Source: an uncultured Owenweeksia sp.
GTDB taxonomy: Bacteria > Bacteroidota > Bacteroidia > Flavobacteriales > Schleiferiaceae
NCBI GenBank assembly: GCA_937146805.1
Contig: CAKZRR010000053.1
Coordinates: 1-64,000 of the forward strand
Length of the DNA stretch: 64,000 nucleotides
Reading direction: 5' to 3'
In this document: positions 32,216 to 42,388 of the stretch, piece by piece
Layout: every line of letters starts with the position of its first letter
Numbering within the stretch: position 1 is the first letter of the stretch
Made by a program: the position numbers and the translations under genes
The notes under the pieces: generated by a model
Seen by the model: only the letters and a program-made list of their open reading frames with translations
The model's database searches: none
Told to the model about the DNA's origin: nothing

Positions 32216-32659
32216 TTGCCTAAGGCCCTCATACACCACCACACTTACAGCATTCGCCAGGTTTAAGCTGCGTATATGAGGGCTCATAATAGGAATTTGG
32301 TATAGTTGCTCTTTATATCGGTCGGCAATGCTATTATCAAAACCAGTTGATTCTTTTCCAAAAATTAAGAATAGGTTTTTCTCAAAAGGTATGTTCCAAT
32401 GACTTTGGCTGCCATGGCTGGAGAAAAAAGCCATTGGTTTGTTTTGATGCTGCTCAAAAAAATCCTCCTTGCTGTCGTATTCAAATAAAGTAACATGTTG
32501 CCAATAGTCTAGCCCCGCACGCTTTAAATGTTTATCACTAAGCTCAAAACCATAGGGTTTTACTAAATGCAAATGGCAGCCGCTGGCTAGGCTCAGCCTT
32601 CCAATATTCCCTGTATTGTTGGGTATTTCGGGCTCTAGTAATACAATATTTAAAGGCAT
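32204..32659 (-). CDS. trmL: tRNA (cytidine(34)-2'-O)-methyltransferase TrmL
   Basis: A 151-residue SPOUT-class methyltransferase that 2'-O-methylates the wobble base of tRNA-Leu isoacceptors (established for E. coli TrmL). Visible motifs are LLEPEIPNNTGNIGRLSLAS at the N-terminus, LIFGKESTGFD, and SLNLANAVSVVVYEGLRQL at the knotted SAM site. The short length with no RNA-binding extension fits TrmL. It converges with the DCC-family gene, with a 12-bp overlap of coding ends. Confidence 0.93.
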   Translation of the reverse strand: MPLNIVLLEPEIPNNTGNIGRLSLASGCHLHLVKPYGFELSDKHLKRAGLDYWQHVTLFEYDSKEDFFEQHQNKPMAFFSSHGSQSHWNIPFEKNLFLIFGKESTGFDNSIADRYKEQLYQIPIMSPHIRSLNLANAVSVVVYEGLRQLNK

Positions 32660-32780
32660 GGTGCAGTTTGTTTTTTAGGTTATAATCCCAGCCGCAAGAT
32701 TAACCAATTTCTAAAAAAGGGCTGTATTGCTAGCTGTGTTTCTATGGTTCAGATATTTTAATTTTAGCCGTGCCAAATCA

Positions 32781-32811
32781 TTGTTAGGGGATAAAGCATT
32801 GCTTACATTCG
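32781..32811 (+). promoter_or_regulatory. Candidate promoter for the Rrf2 regulator gene
   Basis: TTG at 32781-32783 and TACATTCG at 32804-32811, 20 bases apart, resemble the TTTG / TAnnTTTG pair with one mismatch in the -7 element. The ATG follows eight bases later at 32820. Confidence 0.4.
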
Positions 32812-32819
32812 CAGCACTT

Positions 32820-33254
32820 ATGCTTTCAAAAAAATCGAAATATGCTATTAATGCACTCGTGTATTTGGCACGTAAATACGAGGAGAACCCCGAGCAAAAA
32901 GTGCAGGTTTCTGAAATTTCGGAAGCACAGAATATTCCTAAAAAGTTTTTAGAAACCATTTTGCTGAATCTTAAGAACAACGGTATTTTGGGAAGTAAAA
33001 TGGGCAGGGGCGGAGGCTACTATTTACGCAAAGCACCCTCTGAGGTTAACTTAGCGGATGTACACCGAATTTTTGATGGCGCCATTGGCTTACTACCTTG
33101 TGTAACTCACAATTATTACGAAAAGTGCGATGAGTGCCTAGACGAAGAAACCTGCGGCATTCGTTTTGCAATTTTAGAAGTACGCAACCAAACGGTAGAA
33201 ATTTTAAAGCGGAATACGCTTAAAGTAATACTGGATAGAGAGGCTGCTATTTAG
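32820..33254 (+). CDS. Rrf2 family transcriptional regulator
   Basis: A 144-residue winged-helix regulator of the Rrf2/IscR family. The start MLSKKSKYAINALVYLARKY is the usual Rrf2 N-terminus, followed by the recognition helix region (SEAQNIPKKFLETILLNLKNNG) and the wing (LGSKMGRGGGYYLRKAP). A cysteine cluster follows (LPCVTHNYYEKCDECLDEETCG, four Cys in 19 residues), which could bind an iron-sulfur cluster or other metal, as in IscR and NsrR; the exact ligand set is inferred. The frame is open upstream to 32727 but the ATG at 32820 fits the family. Targets unknown; sulfur or redox control is plausible. Confidence 0.9.
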   Translation: MLSKKSKYAINALVYLARKYEENPEQKVQVSEISEAQNIPKKFLETILLNLKNNGILGSKMGRGGGYYLRKAPSEVNLADVHRIFDGAIGLLPCVTHNYYEKCDECLDEETCGIRFAILEVRNQTVEILKRNTLKVILDREAAI

Positions 33255-33331
33255 GAGTAGAGGCGTTTTAATTACAGTGATTATTTGTTGTTTTGGGACG
33301 CTTATGATAAGTGAAATTAGATATTGGTCAA

Positions 33332-33577
33332 TTATTTAAACATATCGGCCATTGAATTTAGGCAGGGGCTTATGTCAAAATAAAAGCCACCAACATCCTC
33401 AGGATTTTCTTCGATTTTTAAATAGTCGTAATGGTCAATTAAACTTTGCTGGCCACCAAATTCAAAGCCCAAAATCTTTATCAAATCATATTCATGCGAA
33501 ATGTAAGTAACGTAAAATGCACTTTCCTTTTCAAGACCATCACCTGAGCTCAATAGAGCATCAATTATGACGTTCAT
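33332..33577 (-). CDS. DUF4919-like protein, C-terminal fragment (frameshifted)
   Basis: Codes for MNVIIDALLSSGDGLEKESAF and on to GGFYFDISPCLNSMADMF, which continues the N-terminal fragment at 33561-34025 but in another frame. Segments such as SSGDGLEKESAFYV, SHEYDLIKILGF and GGFYFDIS fit the C-terminal half of DUF4919 proteins as I recall them. The two parts would join if the A run on the minus strand (33584-33593) had nine A residues instead of ten, reading DKKKFQMNV. I list it from the first ATG (33577); the real coding begins upstream across the homopolymer. Function of DUF4919 unknown. Confidence 0.65.
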   Translation of the reverse strand: MNVIIDALLSSGDGLEKESAFYVTYISHEYDLIKILGFEFGGQQSLIDHYDYLKIEENPEDVGGFYFDISPCLNSMADMFK

Positions 33578-34025
33578 TTGAAATTTTTTTTTTGTCAAAA
33601 CCAGCTGTGTTATTTTGTTTTTGTAATGCGTAAAGTTGATAGTTTATTACCCTTAGATCAAAGGGGTTTTTAGCTAGTATTGAATCTGATAAACGCAATA
33701 TTTTGTTGAGTTCTTTCTCACTGTGTTTCTCTAACTGTAATACGGTTTTTAAGCTGTCACCAAAACCCGAATGACCGTAAGGTGAGTAATTTTCTTGAAA
33801 AGAATATCCATAATACAAGTATCTTTTTTCCTTTAGAGTCATCGTTGAATCGGAAATAGAAAACCTTTGCAGTAGTTTTGGGTAGAAAAGTTCCGATTTT
33901 TCTCTTGAGATTTCTTTTTCAATCTTTTTGTAATTCGGTTTTTTAGCCAAATCATTTTGAGAAAATACCATACCTGAAATTAACAAAAAGCCCAAAGTCC
34001 ATAACGGTTGCTTCTTCATAATCAT
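33561..34025 (-). CDS. DUF4919-like protein, N-terminal fragment (frameshifted)
   Basis: Codes for 154 residues with a signal peptide (MIMKKQPLWTLGFLLISGMVFSQ) and the family-like segment KIEKEISREKSELFYPKLLQ, LKEKRYLYYGYSFQENYSPYGHS, then LAKNPFDLRVINYQLYALQKQN. The last true family residues are about FDKKK; the next seven (ISNERHN) come from the wrong frame after a run of ten A on the coding strand. With the C-terminal fragment, an uninterrupted protein would be about 230 residues. The gene could be a recent pseudogene, a phase-variable gene, or a base-calling error in the homopolymer. Confidence 0.65.
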   Translation of the reverse strand: MIMKKQPLWTLGFLLISGMVFSQNDLAKKPNYKKIEKEISREKSELFYPKLLQRFSISDSTMTLKEKRYLYYGYSFQENYSPYGHSGFGDSLKTVLQLEKHSEKELNKILRLSDSILAKNPFDLRVINYQLYALQKQNNTAGFDKKKISNERHN

Positions 34026-34144
34026 TTGTCTTAACTTTTAATTTGAGACTAACTTTTAGCTGTTTAGTTTTCTACTCTTTCTTTAAGCGCAGAACGTAAA
34101 TGTACACAGTTTTTTATACAGGTTGTTTGGCATTATATGAACTA

Positions 34145-35926
34145 CTATTTCTTAACCACCCTTCTAGTTACGCCTTCACTGGTTTTTATAATGTAGTAAC
34201 CATTGGGTTGTTGGCTTAGATCAATTTTGTTTACATCGGTAACGTTCATTACTTTTTTGCCTTGCGCATCAAATATTTCAAAGGTATGGGTCTCATCCGA
34301 ATGAAAAACTCCGGTAGAAGGGTTTGGGTATAAATCAGCATTAGGAGCCGTATAACCCTCATCTAAACCTACACCAACTCCCATAGAATATACGGTAACA
34401 TTGCCGCTTACCTGGTTGGCAACAAATAGCAAAGCTAGGCCGCTGGGGTTTTTGGCGGCCGGCACAAACTCCAATCCATGGGTGCCTAAATCTCCGGCAG
34501 CAGGATCATTGGCCGCTACACTAAAATTACGGTTTAATAAATAGGTTTCAAATTGGGGTTGCATAGGGTTACTCATGTCATACACCATAATACCGCCCAT
34601 TTCTGATAATCCAATAAAAGCATATTTTACGCCATCTACTTCACCTATTGCAATGCCTTTTGGTTTACAGCCACTTACAATGCTACTGGCTTTGTATGAG
34701 TTATTATCGGCTGAAGCCGAATTAAAATTAGCAGCCTGTAAACTGGCTAATGTTTGTTCAAACTCATCGCCACTGTCCCAAATTAAGGTTCCGGTGGTAT
34801 CCCAAATACTAAACGAGCGGCCTCCAAAGCAAAAGAGTGAATCGTAAACCCCCGGAAATTTTTCACTCCCCAAAGTATTGGTAACTTGAAGCTGACCTAT
34901 TATCGAGTCTTGTTGCCAGTTGGCCCAGTTTGGAAAATTCACCGCATCCAGCACCAAGGAGCCTACTGTGGCTTTTTCGCTGTAACCGCTGTAGTCTCTT
35001 ATGGCTCCTTCGTTGGCGGTAGCCAAATAAGTGAGCCCGCCACTTTTAAAAGTGCTGATGCCTGTAGGTTGGTACATTCCATACAAACCGGCATAGGTAT
35101 TAATATTAATTTTTTGATTGACATCGGAAGCATCTAAACCCACCATTCCAAAATCCTTAAAACCAAGTGGTTTTGGATCTAGCATTGCATCAGATTGTAT
35201 ATCAATAGATCCGATGGCGTTATTCTCAGGAAGTGTAAAATAGGCTTGGGTAAAGCTTTTATTAAAAGCTAAAAATTCGGGTTCTAAATCTTGTGAAGGC
35301 CAAGCCGTGCCATTGTTTCCAAAAACACGGATCTGTGGGTCTAGAATACTGAGACTATCCCAATCGTAAAATGAAATATCAGCCATGGCACTTTGGGGCG
35401 TGCTATTAACTCCACTGCTTATATTCATTAAAGAAATAGTACCTAATGGGTCATTCAAATAATCATTGCTGGGGGCACCTTCATTAACAACGGTGATATA
35501 GGAGCCACCTGGTGAAAAGGCCACCATTTTTGGAGCCGCTCCAACCGAATATTGTTTTAGATAATTACCACTCGAGTTAAAAAACAATAATTTACCACTG
35601 CCATGGGCGGTACCGTTGTTTCCTATTACCGCTAGTAGGCCCAGGCTAGAGGCTACCCCAGTAACCTTTGCCACATACTGGCTAATATCAATGCTCTTTG
35701 TTTTTATGGGGTTGTTTATATCGCTGTAGTCAATTACATCTATTGTATTTAGCTTCGTATTGCAAGAAAACAGCTTATTGGTAAGGTTATCGTAAGCAAC
35801 GGTGTGTGTGCCTTGCTCGTTAAAAATTTTGGTGTTGTAAGTACCTCCCTGTAAAATGGGTAAGGTTTGTGCCTGAACAAAGGTGCTAATACAAACCAGC
35901 AAACAAAAACTAAATAGGATTTTCAT
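34145..35926 (-). CDS. Choice-of-anchor I family protein with T9SS sorting domain
   Basis: A 593-residue secreted beta-propeller-like protein. Signal peptide MKILFSFCLLVCISTFVQAQ; then repeated propeller segments (THTVAYDNLTNKLFSCN, NTIDVIDYSDINNPIKT, VSALVVNEG-type blade FSPGGSYITVVNEGAPSND, FVANQVSGNVTVYSMG). The EYLAFNK-type segment PEFLAFNKSFTQAYFTLPENN and LATANEGAIRDYSGY fit the choice-of-anchor I family, also seen in extracellular alkaline-phosphatase-like proteins. The C-terminus is a T9SS domain (ADLYPNPSTGVFHSDE, FEIFDAQGKKVMN, QPNGYYIIKTSEG). Exported to the surface; enzymatic activity not evident. Confidence 0.87.
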   Translation of the reverse strand: MKILFSFCLLVCISTFVQAQTLPILQGGTYNTKIFNEQGTHTVAYDNLTNKLFSCNTKLNTIDVIDYSDINNPIKTKSIDISQYVAKVTGVASSLGLLAVIGNNGTAHGSGKLLFFNSSGNYLKQYSVGAAPKMVAFSPGGSYITVVNEGAPSNDYLNDPLGTISLMNISSGVNSTPQSAMADISFYDWDSLSILDPQIRVFGNNGTAWPSQDLEPEFLAFNKSFTQAYFTLPENNAIGSIDIQSDAMLDPKPLGFKDFGMVGLDASDVNQKININTYAGLYGMYQPTGISTFKSGGLTYLATANEGAIRDYSGYSEKATVGSLVLDAVNFPNWANWQQDSIIGQLQVTNTLGSEKFPGVYDSLFCFGGRSFSIWDTTGTLIWDSGDEFEQTLASLQAANFNSASADNNSYKASSIVSGCKPKGIAIGEVDGVKYAFIGLSEMGGIMVYDMSNPMQPQFETYLLNRNFSVAANDPAAGDLGTHGLEFVPAAKNPSGLALLFVANQVSGNVTVYSMGVGVGLDEGYTAPNADLYPNPSTGVFHSDETHTFEIFDAQGKKVMNVTDVNKIDLSQQPNGYYIIKTSEGVTRRVVKK

Positions 35927-36175
35927 GTAGTAATATTTGTCGGTAAAATTAGCTTTTTTGATTTGATATTTTGAAGGTAAATGAGTCTGCGAATTTGGAT
36001 ATCGGTATTTTTTGATGTTTGAGAGAAGTTGTTACGAAATTATCGCAATGAACATTTTTTCGACAACACATAAAAATAGAAGAGACGAGTATTGAGAGAA
36101 GAATAAGTTTTAAATGATTTTATTTTGAACACTAAAGTTAAGACTATTGGGTTTTAGATAGGATTAGGATGTTTA

Positions 36176-36206
36176 TAAAAATCCCCCACCGTTGCTGATG
36201 AGGGAC
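36176..36206 (-). terminator. Probable terminator of the aconitase gene
   Basis: On the minus strand, TCCCTC pairs with GGGGGA (one G-U) around a 12-base loop and is followed by TTTTTATA. It lies about 75 bases past the aconitase stop. Confidence 0.6.
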
Positions 36207-36212
36207 TATTAC

Positions 36213-36278
36213 GAGATCTGAGAGTTTAGATTTGAGACATGAGATTAGACTATCATCTCATATCTACTATCTCACTTC
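36213..36278. repeat. Degenerate TGAGA/TCTCA repeat tract
   Basis: Repeated GAGAT, TGAGA and ATGAGAT units on the left (36213-36250) are followed by their inverse (ATCTCATATC, CTATCTCA) on the right, so the tract can fold back on itself. It fills the gap between the aconitase stop and its terminator. I see nothing else in the 352-base gap 35927-36278 apart from this and the terminator. Confidence 0.6.
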
Positions 36279-38549
36279 TTAAGAAGCATTATCCTCTTTA
36301 ATCTTATTCAATGCGCTACCCGCTACAAACCACTCAATTTGAGAGGCATTGTAGGTGTGGTTTAGCATAATGCTGTCTTTGCTTCCATCGGTATGCATTA
36401 CTTCAAGGGTTAATTGCTTGCCAGGTGCAAAAGCACTTAAGTCTGTAAAATTAAAGGTATCATCTTCCTTAATCTTATCGTAATCACTTTCGGTGGCAAA
36501 GGTTAAACCTAGCATACCTTGTTTTTTAAGGTTTGTTTCGTGAATACGTGCAAATGATTTTACAATAACCGCTTTTACACCTAAAAAGCGTGGCTCCATA
36601 GCGGCATGCTCTCTAGAAGAACCTTCGCCATAGTTATGATCTCCTACTACAATGGTAGGAACACCCGCTGCTTTGTAGGCTCTTGCAACAGCCGGAACTT
36701 CACCTTTAGAACCATCTAATTGGTTAACCACTTTATTTGTCAAACCACCAAAAGCATTTACAGCACCAATCAAACAGTTGTTTGAAATATTATCTAAGTG
36801 TCCGCGGTAACGTAACCATGGGCCAGCCATAGAAATATGATCCGTGGTACACTTTCCTGCCGCCTTAATAAGCAACTTGGCGCCATTAATATTTTCTCCA
36901 TCCCAAGGTGCAAATGGCGTAAGTAATTGTAGGCGTTCCGAGTCAGGGTTTACCTCAACATTAATTCCTTTACCATCTTCGGCAGGAGCTTGGTAACCGT
37001 TATCTTCTACGGCAAACCCGTTAGAAGGCAATTCCATTCCTGTAGGCTCACTTAATTTAACGGCCTCGCCAGTTTCACTAGTTAAGCTATCCGTCATTGG
37101 GTTAAAATCAAGCTTCCCAGAAATTGCAATGGCAGCCACCATTTCAGGTGATGTTACAAAAGCGTGAGTATTAGGGTTACCATCTGCTCTTTTTGCAAAG
37201 TTTCTGTTAAAAGAGTGAACGATAGAGTTTTTCTCTTGCTTCTCAGCTCCAGCTCTTGCCCACTGGCCGATACATGGTCCACATGCATTAGTGAATATAG
37301 TAGTAGAGTCAAACTTTCTGAAAGTATCCATAAATCCATCTCGCTCTGCAGTAAACCGCACCTGCTCAGAACCTGGGTTGATACCTAAATTTGACTTTGC
37401 TTTTACGCCCTTACTTACGGCATCTTCTACAATAGAAGCGGCTCTACTCAAATCTTCATAAGACGAGTTGGTACAGGAGCCAATTAATGCCCATTCAATT
37501 TCGGTTGGCCAATCATTGGCAGCAGCCTTCTCTTTCATTTCAGAAACTGGCGTGGCCAAGTCTGGAGTAAAAGGTCCGTTTAAGTGTGGGGTTAATTCGT
37601 CTAAGTTTATTTCAATTACTTGATCAAAATACTGCTCAGGATTTGCGTATACTTCATCATCACCTGTTAGGTGTTCAGCAACATTATCAGCTAGAGCTAC
37701 AACATCAGCACGTCCTGTAGAATTTAAATATCTACGCATAGAATCGTCATAACCGAATGTTGAGGTGGTAGCACCAATCTCAGCACCCATGTTACAAATG
37801 GTTCCTTTTCCGGTAGCCGATAGATTTTTAGCTCCTTCTCCAAAATATTCTACAATAGCACCAGTTCCTCCTTTTACAGTAAGGATGCCTGCTACTTTTA
37901 AAATTACATCTTTAGCTGAGGTCCAGCCGTTTAATTTTCCAGTCAACTTTACACCAATGAGTTTTGGGAATTTTAATTCCCAAGGCATGCCCGCCATTAC
38001 GTCAACGGCATCTGCACCACCAACTCCCACAGCTACCATTCCTAGTCCGCCAGCATTTACTGTGTGGCTATCGGTACCTATCATCATTCCACCAGGGAAA
38101 GCATAATTTTCTAATACTACTTGGTGAATAATACCAGCACCTGGTTTCCAGAAACCGATACCATATTTATTACAAACTGAAGACAAAAAGTTGAATACTT
38201 CGTTGTTCTTATTGATTCCGTCTTGAAGGTCTTTGTCAGCCCCTAGCTTAGCTTGAATCAAGTGATCAGCATGCGCTGTAGAAGGAACTGCTACTTTTTC
38301 TTTACCAGCCTGCATAAACTGCAAAAGCGCCATTTGAGCCGTAGCATCTTGCATAGCTACGCGGTCTGGAGCAAAGTCTACATAAGCATTGCCTCTTTCA
38401 TACGTTTGGGTGGCATTACCATCCCATAGGTGCGTGTAAAGAATTTTTTCTGTTAAAGTAAGGGGACGACCAGTCACTTTGCGAGCAGCTTCTACACGCT
38501 CCGGAAAACGAGCGTACACTTCCTTAATCATATCCAAGTCAAAAATCAT
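36279..38549 (-). CDS. acnA: Aconitate hydratase
   Basis: A 756-residue aconitase, which interconverts citrate and isocitrate through cis-aconitate in the TCA cycle. The [4Fe-4S] cysteines lie in [17 protein letters not shown] and [11 protein letters not shown]; the substrate-binding [23 protein letters not shown], and the C-terminal swivel domain [19 protein letters not shown] are all present. The sequence order ([19 protein letters not shown] start, about 750 residues) matches the mitochondrial-type branch rather than AcnB or IRP1-like AcnA; the symbol is used broadly. It faces ychF across a 259-bp divergent intergenic region. Confidence 0.95.
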   Translation of the reverse strand: MIFDLDMIKEVYARFPERVEAARKVTGRPLTLTEKILYTHLWDGNATQTYERGNAYVDFAPDRVAMQDATAQMALLQFMQAGKEKVAVPSTAHADHLIQAKLGADKDLQDGINKNNEVFNFLSSVCNKYGIGFWKPGAGIIHQVVLENYAFPGGMMIGTDSHTVNAGGLGMVAVGVGGADAVDVMAGMPWELKFPKLIGVKLTGKLNGWTSAKDVILKVAGILTVKGGTGAIVEYFGEGAKNLSATGKGTICNMGAEIGATTSTFGYDDSMRRYLNSTGRADVVALADNVAEHLTGDDEVYANPEQYFDQVIEINLDELTPHLNGPFTPDLATPVSEMKEKAAANDWPTEIEWALIGSCTNSSYEDLSRAASIVEDAVSKGVKAKSNLGINPGSEQVRFTAERDGFMDTFRKFDSTTIFTNACGPCIGQWARAGAEKQEKNSIVHSFNRNFAKRADGNPNTHAFVTSPEMVAAIAISGKLDFNPMTDSLTSETGEAVKLSEPTGMELPSNGFAVEDNGYQAPAEDGKGINVEVNPDSERLQLLTPFAPWDGENINGAKLLIKAAGKCTTDHISMAGPWLRYRGHLDNISNNCLIGAVNAFGGLTNKVVNQLDGSKGEVPAVARAYKAAGVPTIVVGDHNYGEGSSREHAAMEPRFLGVKAVIVKSFARIHETNLKKQGMLGLTFATESDYDKIKEDDTFNFTDLSAFAPGKQLTLEVMHTDGSKDSIMLNHTYNASQIEWFVAGSALNKIKEDNAS

Positions 38550-38779
38550 AAATATCTTTTTTTAATAACGTTATTCGGAGGCGGTTAACCGCTGCGCGAA
38601 AGTAATAAATGACAAGGCATTTTGAAAGTGGTATAGAGAGGCACTTTCAATTGATAATGTTTCTAAATAGCAGGCTGTATCTCGGATAGTCTTTTAGGTG
38701 GTGTTTGAATTCTTTTTTGTTAAGAGAAATTGTCTTGTTAATTAAAGAGCCTAATCTTCATAAAATATATTAACTGATG

Positions 38780-38787
38780 TACCTTTG
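38780..38787 (+). promoter_or_regulatory. Candidate -7 promoter element for ychF
   Basis: TACCTTTG matches TAnnTTTG exactly and lies 21 bases before the ychF ATG at 38809. The -33 element is not obvious. Confidence 0.45.
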
Positions 38788-38808
38788 CCGCCTTAAAAAT
38801 TTGTAGCT

Positions 38809-39900
38809 ATGAAGTGCGGTATAGTAGGATTGCCAAATGTGGGTAAATCCACCCTTTTTAACTGTTTGAGCAATGCCAAGGCGCAAAGTGCCAATTTTCC
38901 TTTTTGTACCATCGAACCCAACGTAGGTATGGTTACGGTTCCTGATCCTAGGCTAACCAAGTTAGAAGAATTGGTGAGTCCTGAGCGCGTATTGCCGGCT
39001 ACCGTAGAGATAGTAGATATTGCTGGACTGGTAAAAGGTGCTAGTAAGGGAGAAGGTCTAGGGAATAAATTCTTGGGAAATATCCGCGAATGCAATGCCA
39101 TTATTCATGTGCTACGTTGTTTTGAAAACGAAAACATTGTACATGTTGACGGTTCAATAGATCCCATTAGAGATAAAGAAACAATAGATTTTGAGCTGCA
39201 GCTGAAGGATTTAGAAACTTTGGAGAAGCGATTGGATAAACATCGCAAAGCTGCCCGTACGGGTGATAAAGCAGAAGTGGCTAATGCGGCTATTCTAGAA
39301 AGCTTAAAGCAACATTTAGAAGAGGGAAAAAGTGTGCGCAGTTTTGATAGAGACGAAGATGCGCAGGCCTTAATTGATGATTGTCAGTTTTTAACAGATA
39401 AGCCCATTTTATATCTCTGCAATGTAGATGAAGCCGCTGCCAAATCGGGAAACGAAATGGTAGAGCGTGTGCAAAAAATGGCAAAAGAAGAAGGCGCTCA
39501 AGTGATCTTTTTAGCGGTTGCTACCGAAGCCGATATTACGGAGTTGGAGGATTATGAAGAACGCCAAATGTTTTTAGAAGACATTGGTTTAGAGGAGCCT
39601 GGGGTAAATAGGGTGGTACGCGCGGCTTATGATTTATTAAACCTGCAAACCTATTTTACCGCTGGTGTAAAGGAGGTACGTGCTTGGACGATTAACAAAG
39701 GTTTTACGGCACCACAAGCAGCCGGAGTAATCCATACCGATTTTGAGAAAGGCTTTATTAGAGCCGAGGTAATTGCTTACGCAGATTACGAAGAACATGG
39801 ATCTGAAAATGCCGTAAAAGATGCTGGTAAATTAGCAGTAGAGGGCAAGGAGTACGTGGTAAAAGATGGAGACGTAATGCACTTTAGATTTAACGTTTAA
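38809..39900 (+). CDS. ychF: Redox-regulated P-loop ATPase YchF/EngD
   Basis: A 363-residue Obg-family NTPase that prefers ATP and binds ribosomes. The P-loop is GLPNVGKST (residues 7-15), switch II VDIAGLVKGASKGEGLGN, and the usual NKxD specificity motif is replaced by LCNVDE, the hallmark of YchF. A helical/coiled-coil insertion lies in the middle (about residues 130-170) and a C-terminal TGS domain ends GKEYVVKDGDVMHFRFNV. The family start and length match. It stands alone in a small transcription unit, divergent from aconitase. Confidence 0.97.
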   Translation: MKCGIVGLPNVGKSTLFNCLSNAKAQSANFPFCTIEPNVGMVTVPDPRLTKLEELVSPERVLPATVEIVDIAGLVKGASKGEGLGNKFLGNIRECNAIIHVLRCFENENIVHVDGSIDPIRDKETIDFELQLKDLETLEKRLDKHRKAARTGDKAEVANAAILESLKQHLEEGKSVRSFDRDEDAQALIDDCQFLTDKPILYLCNVDEAAAKSGNEMVERVQKMAKEEGAQVIFLAVATEADITELEDYEERQMFLEDIGLEEPGVNRVVRAAYDLLNLQTYFTAGVKEVRAWTINKGFTAPQAAGVIHTDFEKGFIRAEVIAYADYEEHGSENAVKDAGKLAVEGKEYVVKDGDVMHFRFNV

Positions 39901-40060
39901 AAAAGGTTTAACCTTTTCTTTATTAGATTCTAAAGTTAATTCAATTGGCTGTTTATCTGCTAAATAGCGAGTTTTAATAAAGTGTTTATAAGTGCTAGGC
40001 CTTGATATAAGGGCGTTTTAGCATATTTTCTATTTTTAGCCATTCGCATAATTTTATAAA

Positions 40061-41920
40061 ATGGCCGAAACTAATTATACCGAAGATAATATTCGCTCCC
40101 TCGATTGGAAGGAGCACATACGCTTGCGACCGGGTATGTATATCGGTAAGCTCGGTGATGGTTCCTCTGCCGATGACGGTATCTACATTTTAATGAAGGA
40201 GGTGCTGGATAATTCGGTGGACGAATTTGTAATGGGCTCTGGTAAATCCATTGAGGTAATCGTCAAAGATGGTCAAGTAACCGTGCGCGATTACGGAAGA
40301 GGGATTCCTTTAGGTAAGGTGATTGATTGTGTTTCCAAAATTAATACAGGCGCCAAGTACGATTCCAAGGCATTTAAAAAATCGGTAGGTTTAAATGGTG
40401 TGGGAACCAAAGCCGTAAATGCACTTTCGGATAGTTTTATGGTGCAATCCATTAGGGATGGTAAAACCAAAATTGTAAGTTTTGAAAAAGGCGAGCTATT
40501 ACGCAATGATGAAATTGTAGATAGCAGTTTACGCAAGGGCTGTAAATTTGTGTTTAGGCCAGATGTCAGCATATTTAAAAATTACCGCTTTGTACATCAG
40601 TACATCGAAAAAATGATGTGGAATTACGCCTACCTTAATCCTGGGCTAACCATACATTTTAACGGACAAAAAATATTTTCAGAAAATGGCTTAAAAGACC
40701 TTTTACAGGATAACTTGGATGGCCCTATTTTACACGATATTATTCATCTAAAAGATGAAGATATTGAGATTGCATTAACCCATAGTGATAAAAGTCAAAG
40801 CGAGCAGTACTACAGCTTTGTAAATGGCCAGCATACAACTCAAGGAGGCTCACATCAGTCCGCTTTTAGAGAGGCATTGGTTAAAACCCTTCGTGAGTTT
40901 TACAACAAAAATTTCGATACTTCGGATGTCCGTCAATCGGTGGTGGCAGCAATTAGTTTAAAGGTGATTGAACCAATTTTTGAATCGCAAACTAAAACTA
41001 AGTTGGGCTCTACAGATATGGGGCCAGGTCTTACTACAGTAAGAACGTTTGTTACTGATTTTTTAAAGACCAAACTCGATAATTTTTTACATAGAAATGA
41101 GCCCATTGCTGAGGCCATCTATAAAAAAATACTGCGTGCCGAAAAGGAGCGAAAGGAGCTAAGTGGCATTAAAAAATTGGCTAGAGACCGTGCTAAAAAA
41201 GCCAGTTTACACAATAAAAAATTACGCGACTGCCGTGTGCATTACAGCGATTTAAAGAATGATAGGAGGTTAGATACCACGTTGTTTATTACGGAAGGAG
41301 ATTCGGCATCAGGGTCTATCACAAAGTCACGAGATGTAAACACTCAAGCGGTATTTAGTCTTAAAGGAAAGCCCTTAAATTGTTATAACCTCACTAAAAA
41401 GGTGGTGTATGAAAATGAGGAGTTTAACCTACTACAGGCAGCCTTAAACATTGAAGATGGGTTGGAGGATCTACGTTATAATAACGTGGTAATTGCAACC
41501 GATGCCGATGTAGATGGGATGCACATTAGGTTGCTATTGATAACCTTCTTTTTGCAGTTTTTTCCAGAGTTAGTAAAAGAAGGACATTTATATATTTTGC
41601 AAACACCTTTGTTTAGAGTTAGAAATAAAAAAGATACCCGCTATTGCTATAGCGAAGAAGAGCGCAGGGCCGCCTTAACAAAGCTCGGAGCCAAAGCGGA
41701 GATTACTCGATTTAAAGGGCTTGGAGAGATTTCGCCAGATGAGTTTAAATTTTTTATTGGGGAAGACATTCGCTTAGATCCAGTATTACTGGGAAAAGAA
41801 GCAACCATTGATGAGTTAATGGAGTTTTACATGGGTAAAAACACACCCGATCGTCAAAAGTTTATAATCAATAATTTGAGAATAGAAAAAGACCTTGTAG
41901 AAGAAGAGGCCGTATCATAA
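40061..41920 (+). CDS. parE: DNA topoisomerase IV subunit B
   Basis: A 619-residue type II topoisomerase ATPase subunit. The GHKL ATPase domain carries [13 protein letters not shown] and [11 protein letters not shown] and the [14 protein letters not shown] lid; the transducer domain follows, and the TOPRIM metal site is [13 protein letters not shown] with [12 protein letters not shown], with the C-terminal [17 protein letters not shown]. The length (shorter than gyrase B) and the linked ParC gene point to ParE rather than GyrB. It is the first gene of a three-gene unit: its TAA is directly followed by the ATG of a small membrane protein gene. Confidence 0.95.
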   Translation: MAETNYTEDNIRSLDWKEHIRLRPGMYIGKLGDGSSADDGIYILMKEVLDNSVDEFVMGSGKSIEVIVKDGQVTVRDYGRGIPLGKVIDCVSKINTGAKYDSKAFKKSVGLNGVGTKAVNALSDSFMVQSIRDGKTKIVSFEKGELLRNDEIVDSSLRKGCKFVFRPDVSIFKNYRFVHQYIEKMMWNYAYLNPGLTIHFNGQKIFSENGLKDLLQDNLDGPILHDIIHLKDEDIEIALTHSDKSQSEQYYSFVNGQHTTQGGSHQSAFREALVKTLREFYNKNFDTSDVRQSVVAAISLKVIEPIFESQTKTKLGSTDMGPGLTTVRTFVTDFLKTKLDNFLHRNEPIAEAIYKKILRAEKERKELSGIKKLARDRAKKASLHNKKLRDCRVHYSDLKNDRRLDTTLFITEGDSASGSITKSRDVNTQAVFSLKGKPLNCYNLTKKVVYENEEFNLLQAALNIEDGLEDLRYNNVVIATDADVDGMHIRLLLITFFLQFFPELVKEGHLYILQTPLFRVRNKKDTRYCYSEEERRAALTKLGAKAEITRFKGLGEISPDEFKFFIGEDIRLDPVLLGKEATIDELMEFYMGKNTPDRQKFIINNLRIEKDLVEEEAVS

Positions 41921-42388
41921 ATGAAGATTAAGTCAAACAAAATGTCCAAGCCTATTGGTTTGGTCTATATCCTCTTTGTTGTTGCCCTATTGGCAGATTT
42001 ATTACTGAGTAACGTAGAAGGATCTTTAAGTAAAGTGCCGCTTCTGTCTCCCTATTTGGGGGCAATAGTGGTGTTTTTATTATACAAGGGTAAATCTGAA
42101 TTTTTATATGATAGTGATGGAGAGGTGCTCAATTTTACGGCAAAAGACTCCAATTTAGCCTTTTTAGGAAGAAATTACCACATGGTACATACAGAGTTTC
42201 CAAAACGAAAATTGGCCAAGTACAAGATAGCTAGCTTGCCTTTAAAAAAGAGTTTGACATTGTATATTCAGAGTAAGGAGGGTTATTCCAAGCGTCAAAA
42301 TATTCCGGTTAGTTACCTCTCATCAAAGTATTTAAAACAAGTTACAGCCGAACTGGATGAGGTGTTAGCCAAAAACACAACAAAGTAA
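41921..42388 (+). CDS. Small membrane protein between parE and parC, unknown function
   Basis: A 155-residue protein with two N-terminal membrane helices (about residues 12-29, IGLVYILFVVALLADLLL, and 40-55, PYLGAIVVFLLYKG) and a soluble domain rich in lysine (GRNYHMVHTEFPKRKLAKYK, LPLKKSLTLYIQSKEGYSKRQN). The pattern resembles a PH-like (DUF) beta domain, which is inference. Its start codon follows the parE stop with no gap, and its stop directly precedes the parC ATG, so it is translationally linked to both topoisomerase subunits. No family recognised. Confidence 0.75.
   Translation: MKIKSNKMSKPIGLVYILFVVALLADLLLSNVEGSLSKVPLLSPYLGAIVVFLLYKGKSEFLYDSDGEVLNFTAKDSNLAFLGRNYHMVHTEFPKRKLAKYKIASLPLKKSLTLYIQSKEGYSKRQNIPVSYLSSKYLKQVTAELDEVLAKNTTK

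Noticed and set aside
37154-38106. Several ORFs of 60-113 codons antisense to or out of frame with aconitase
   Set aside because: They are shadows of a well-conserved gene. The same applies to antisense ORFs within parC, rny, pepD, and the TonB receptor gene.
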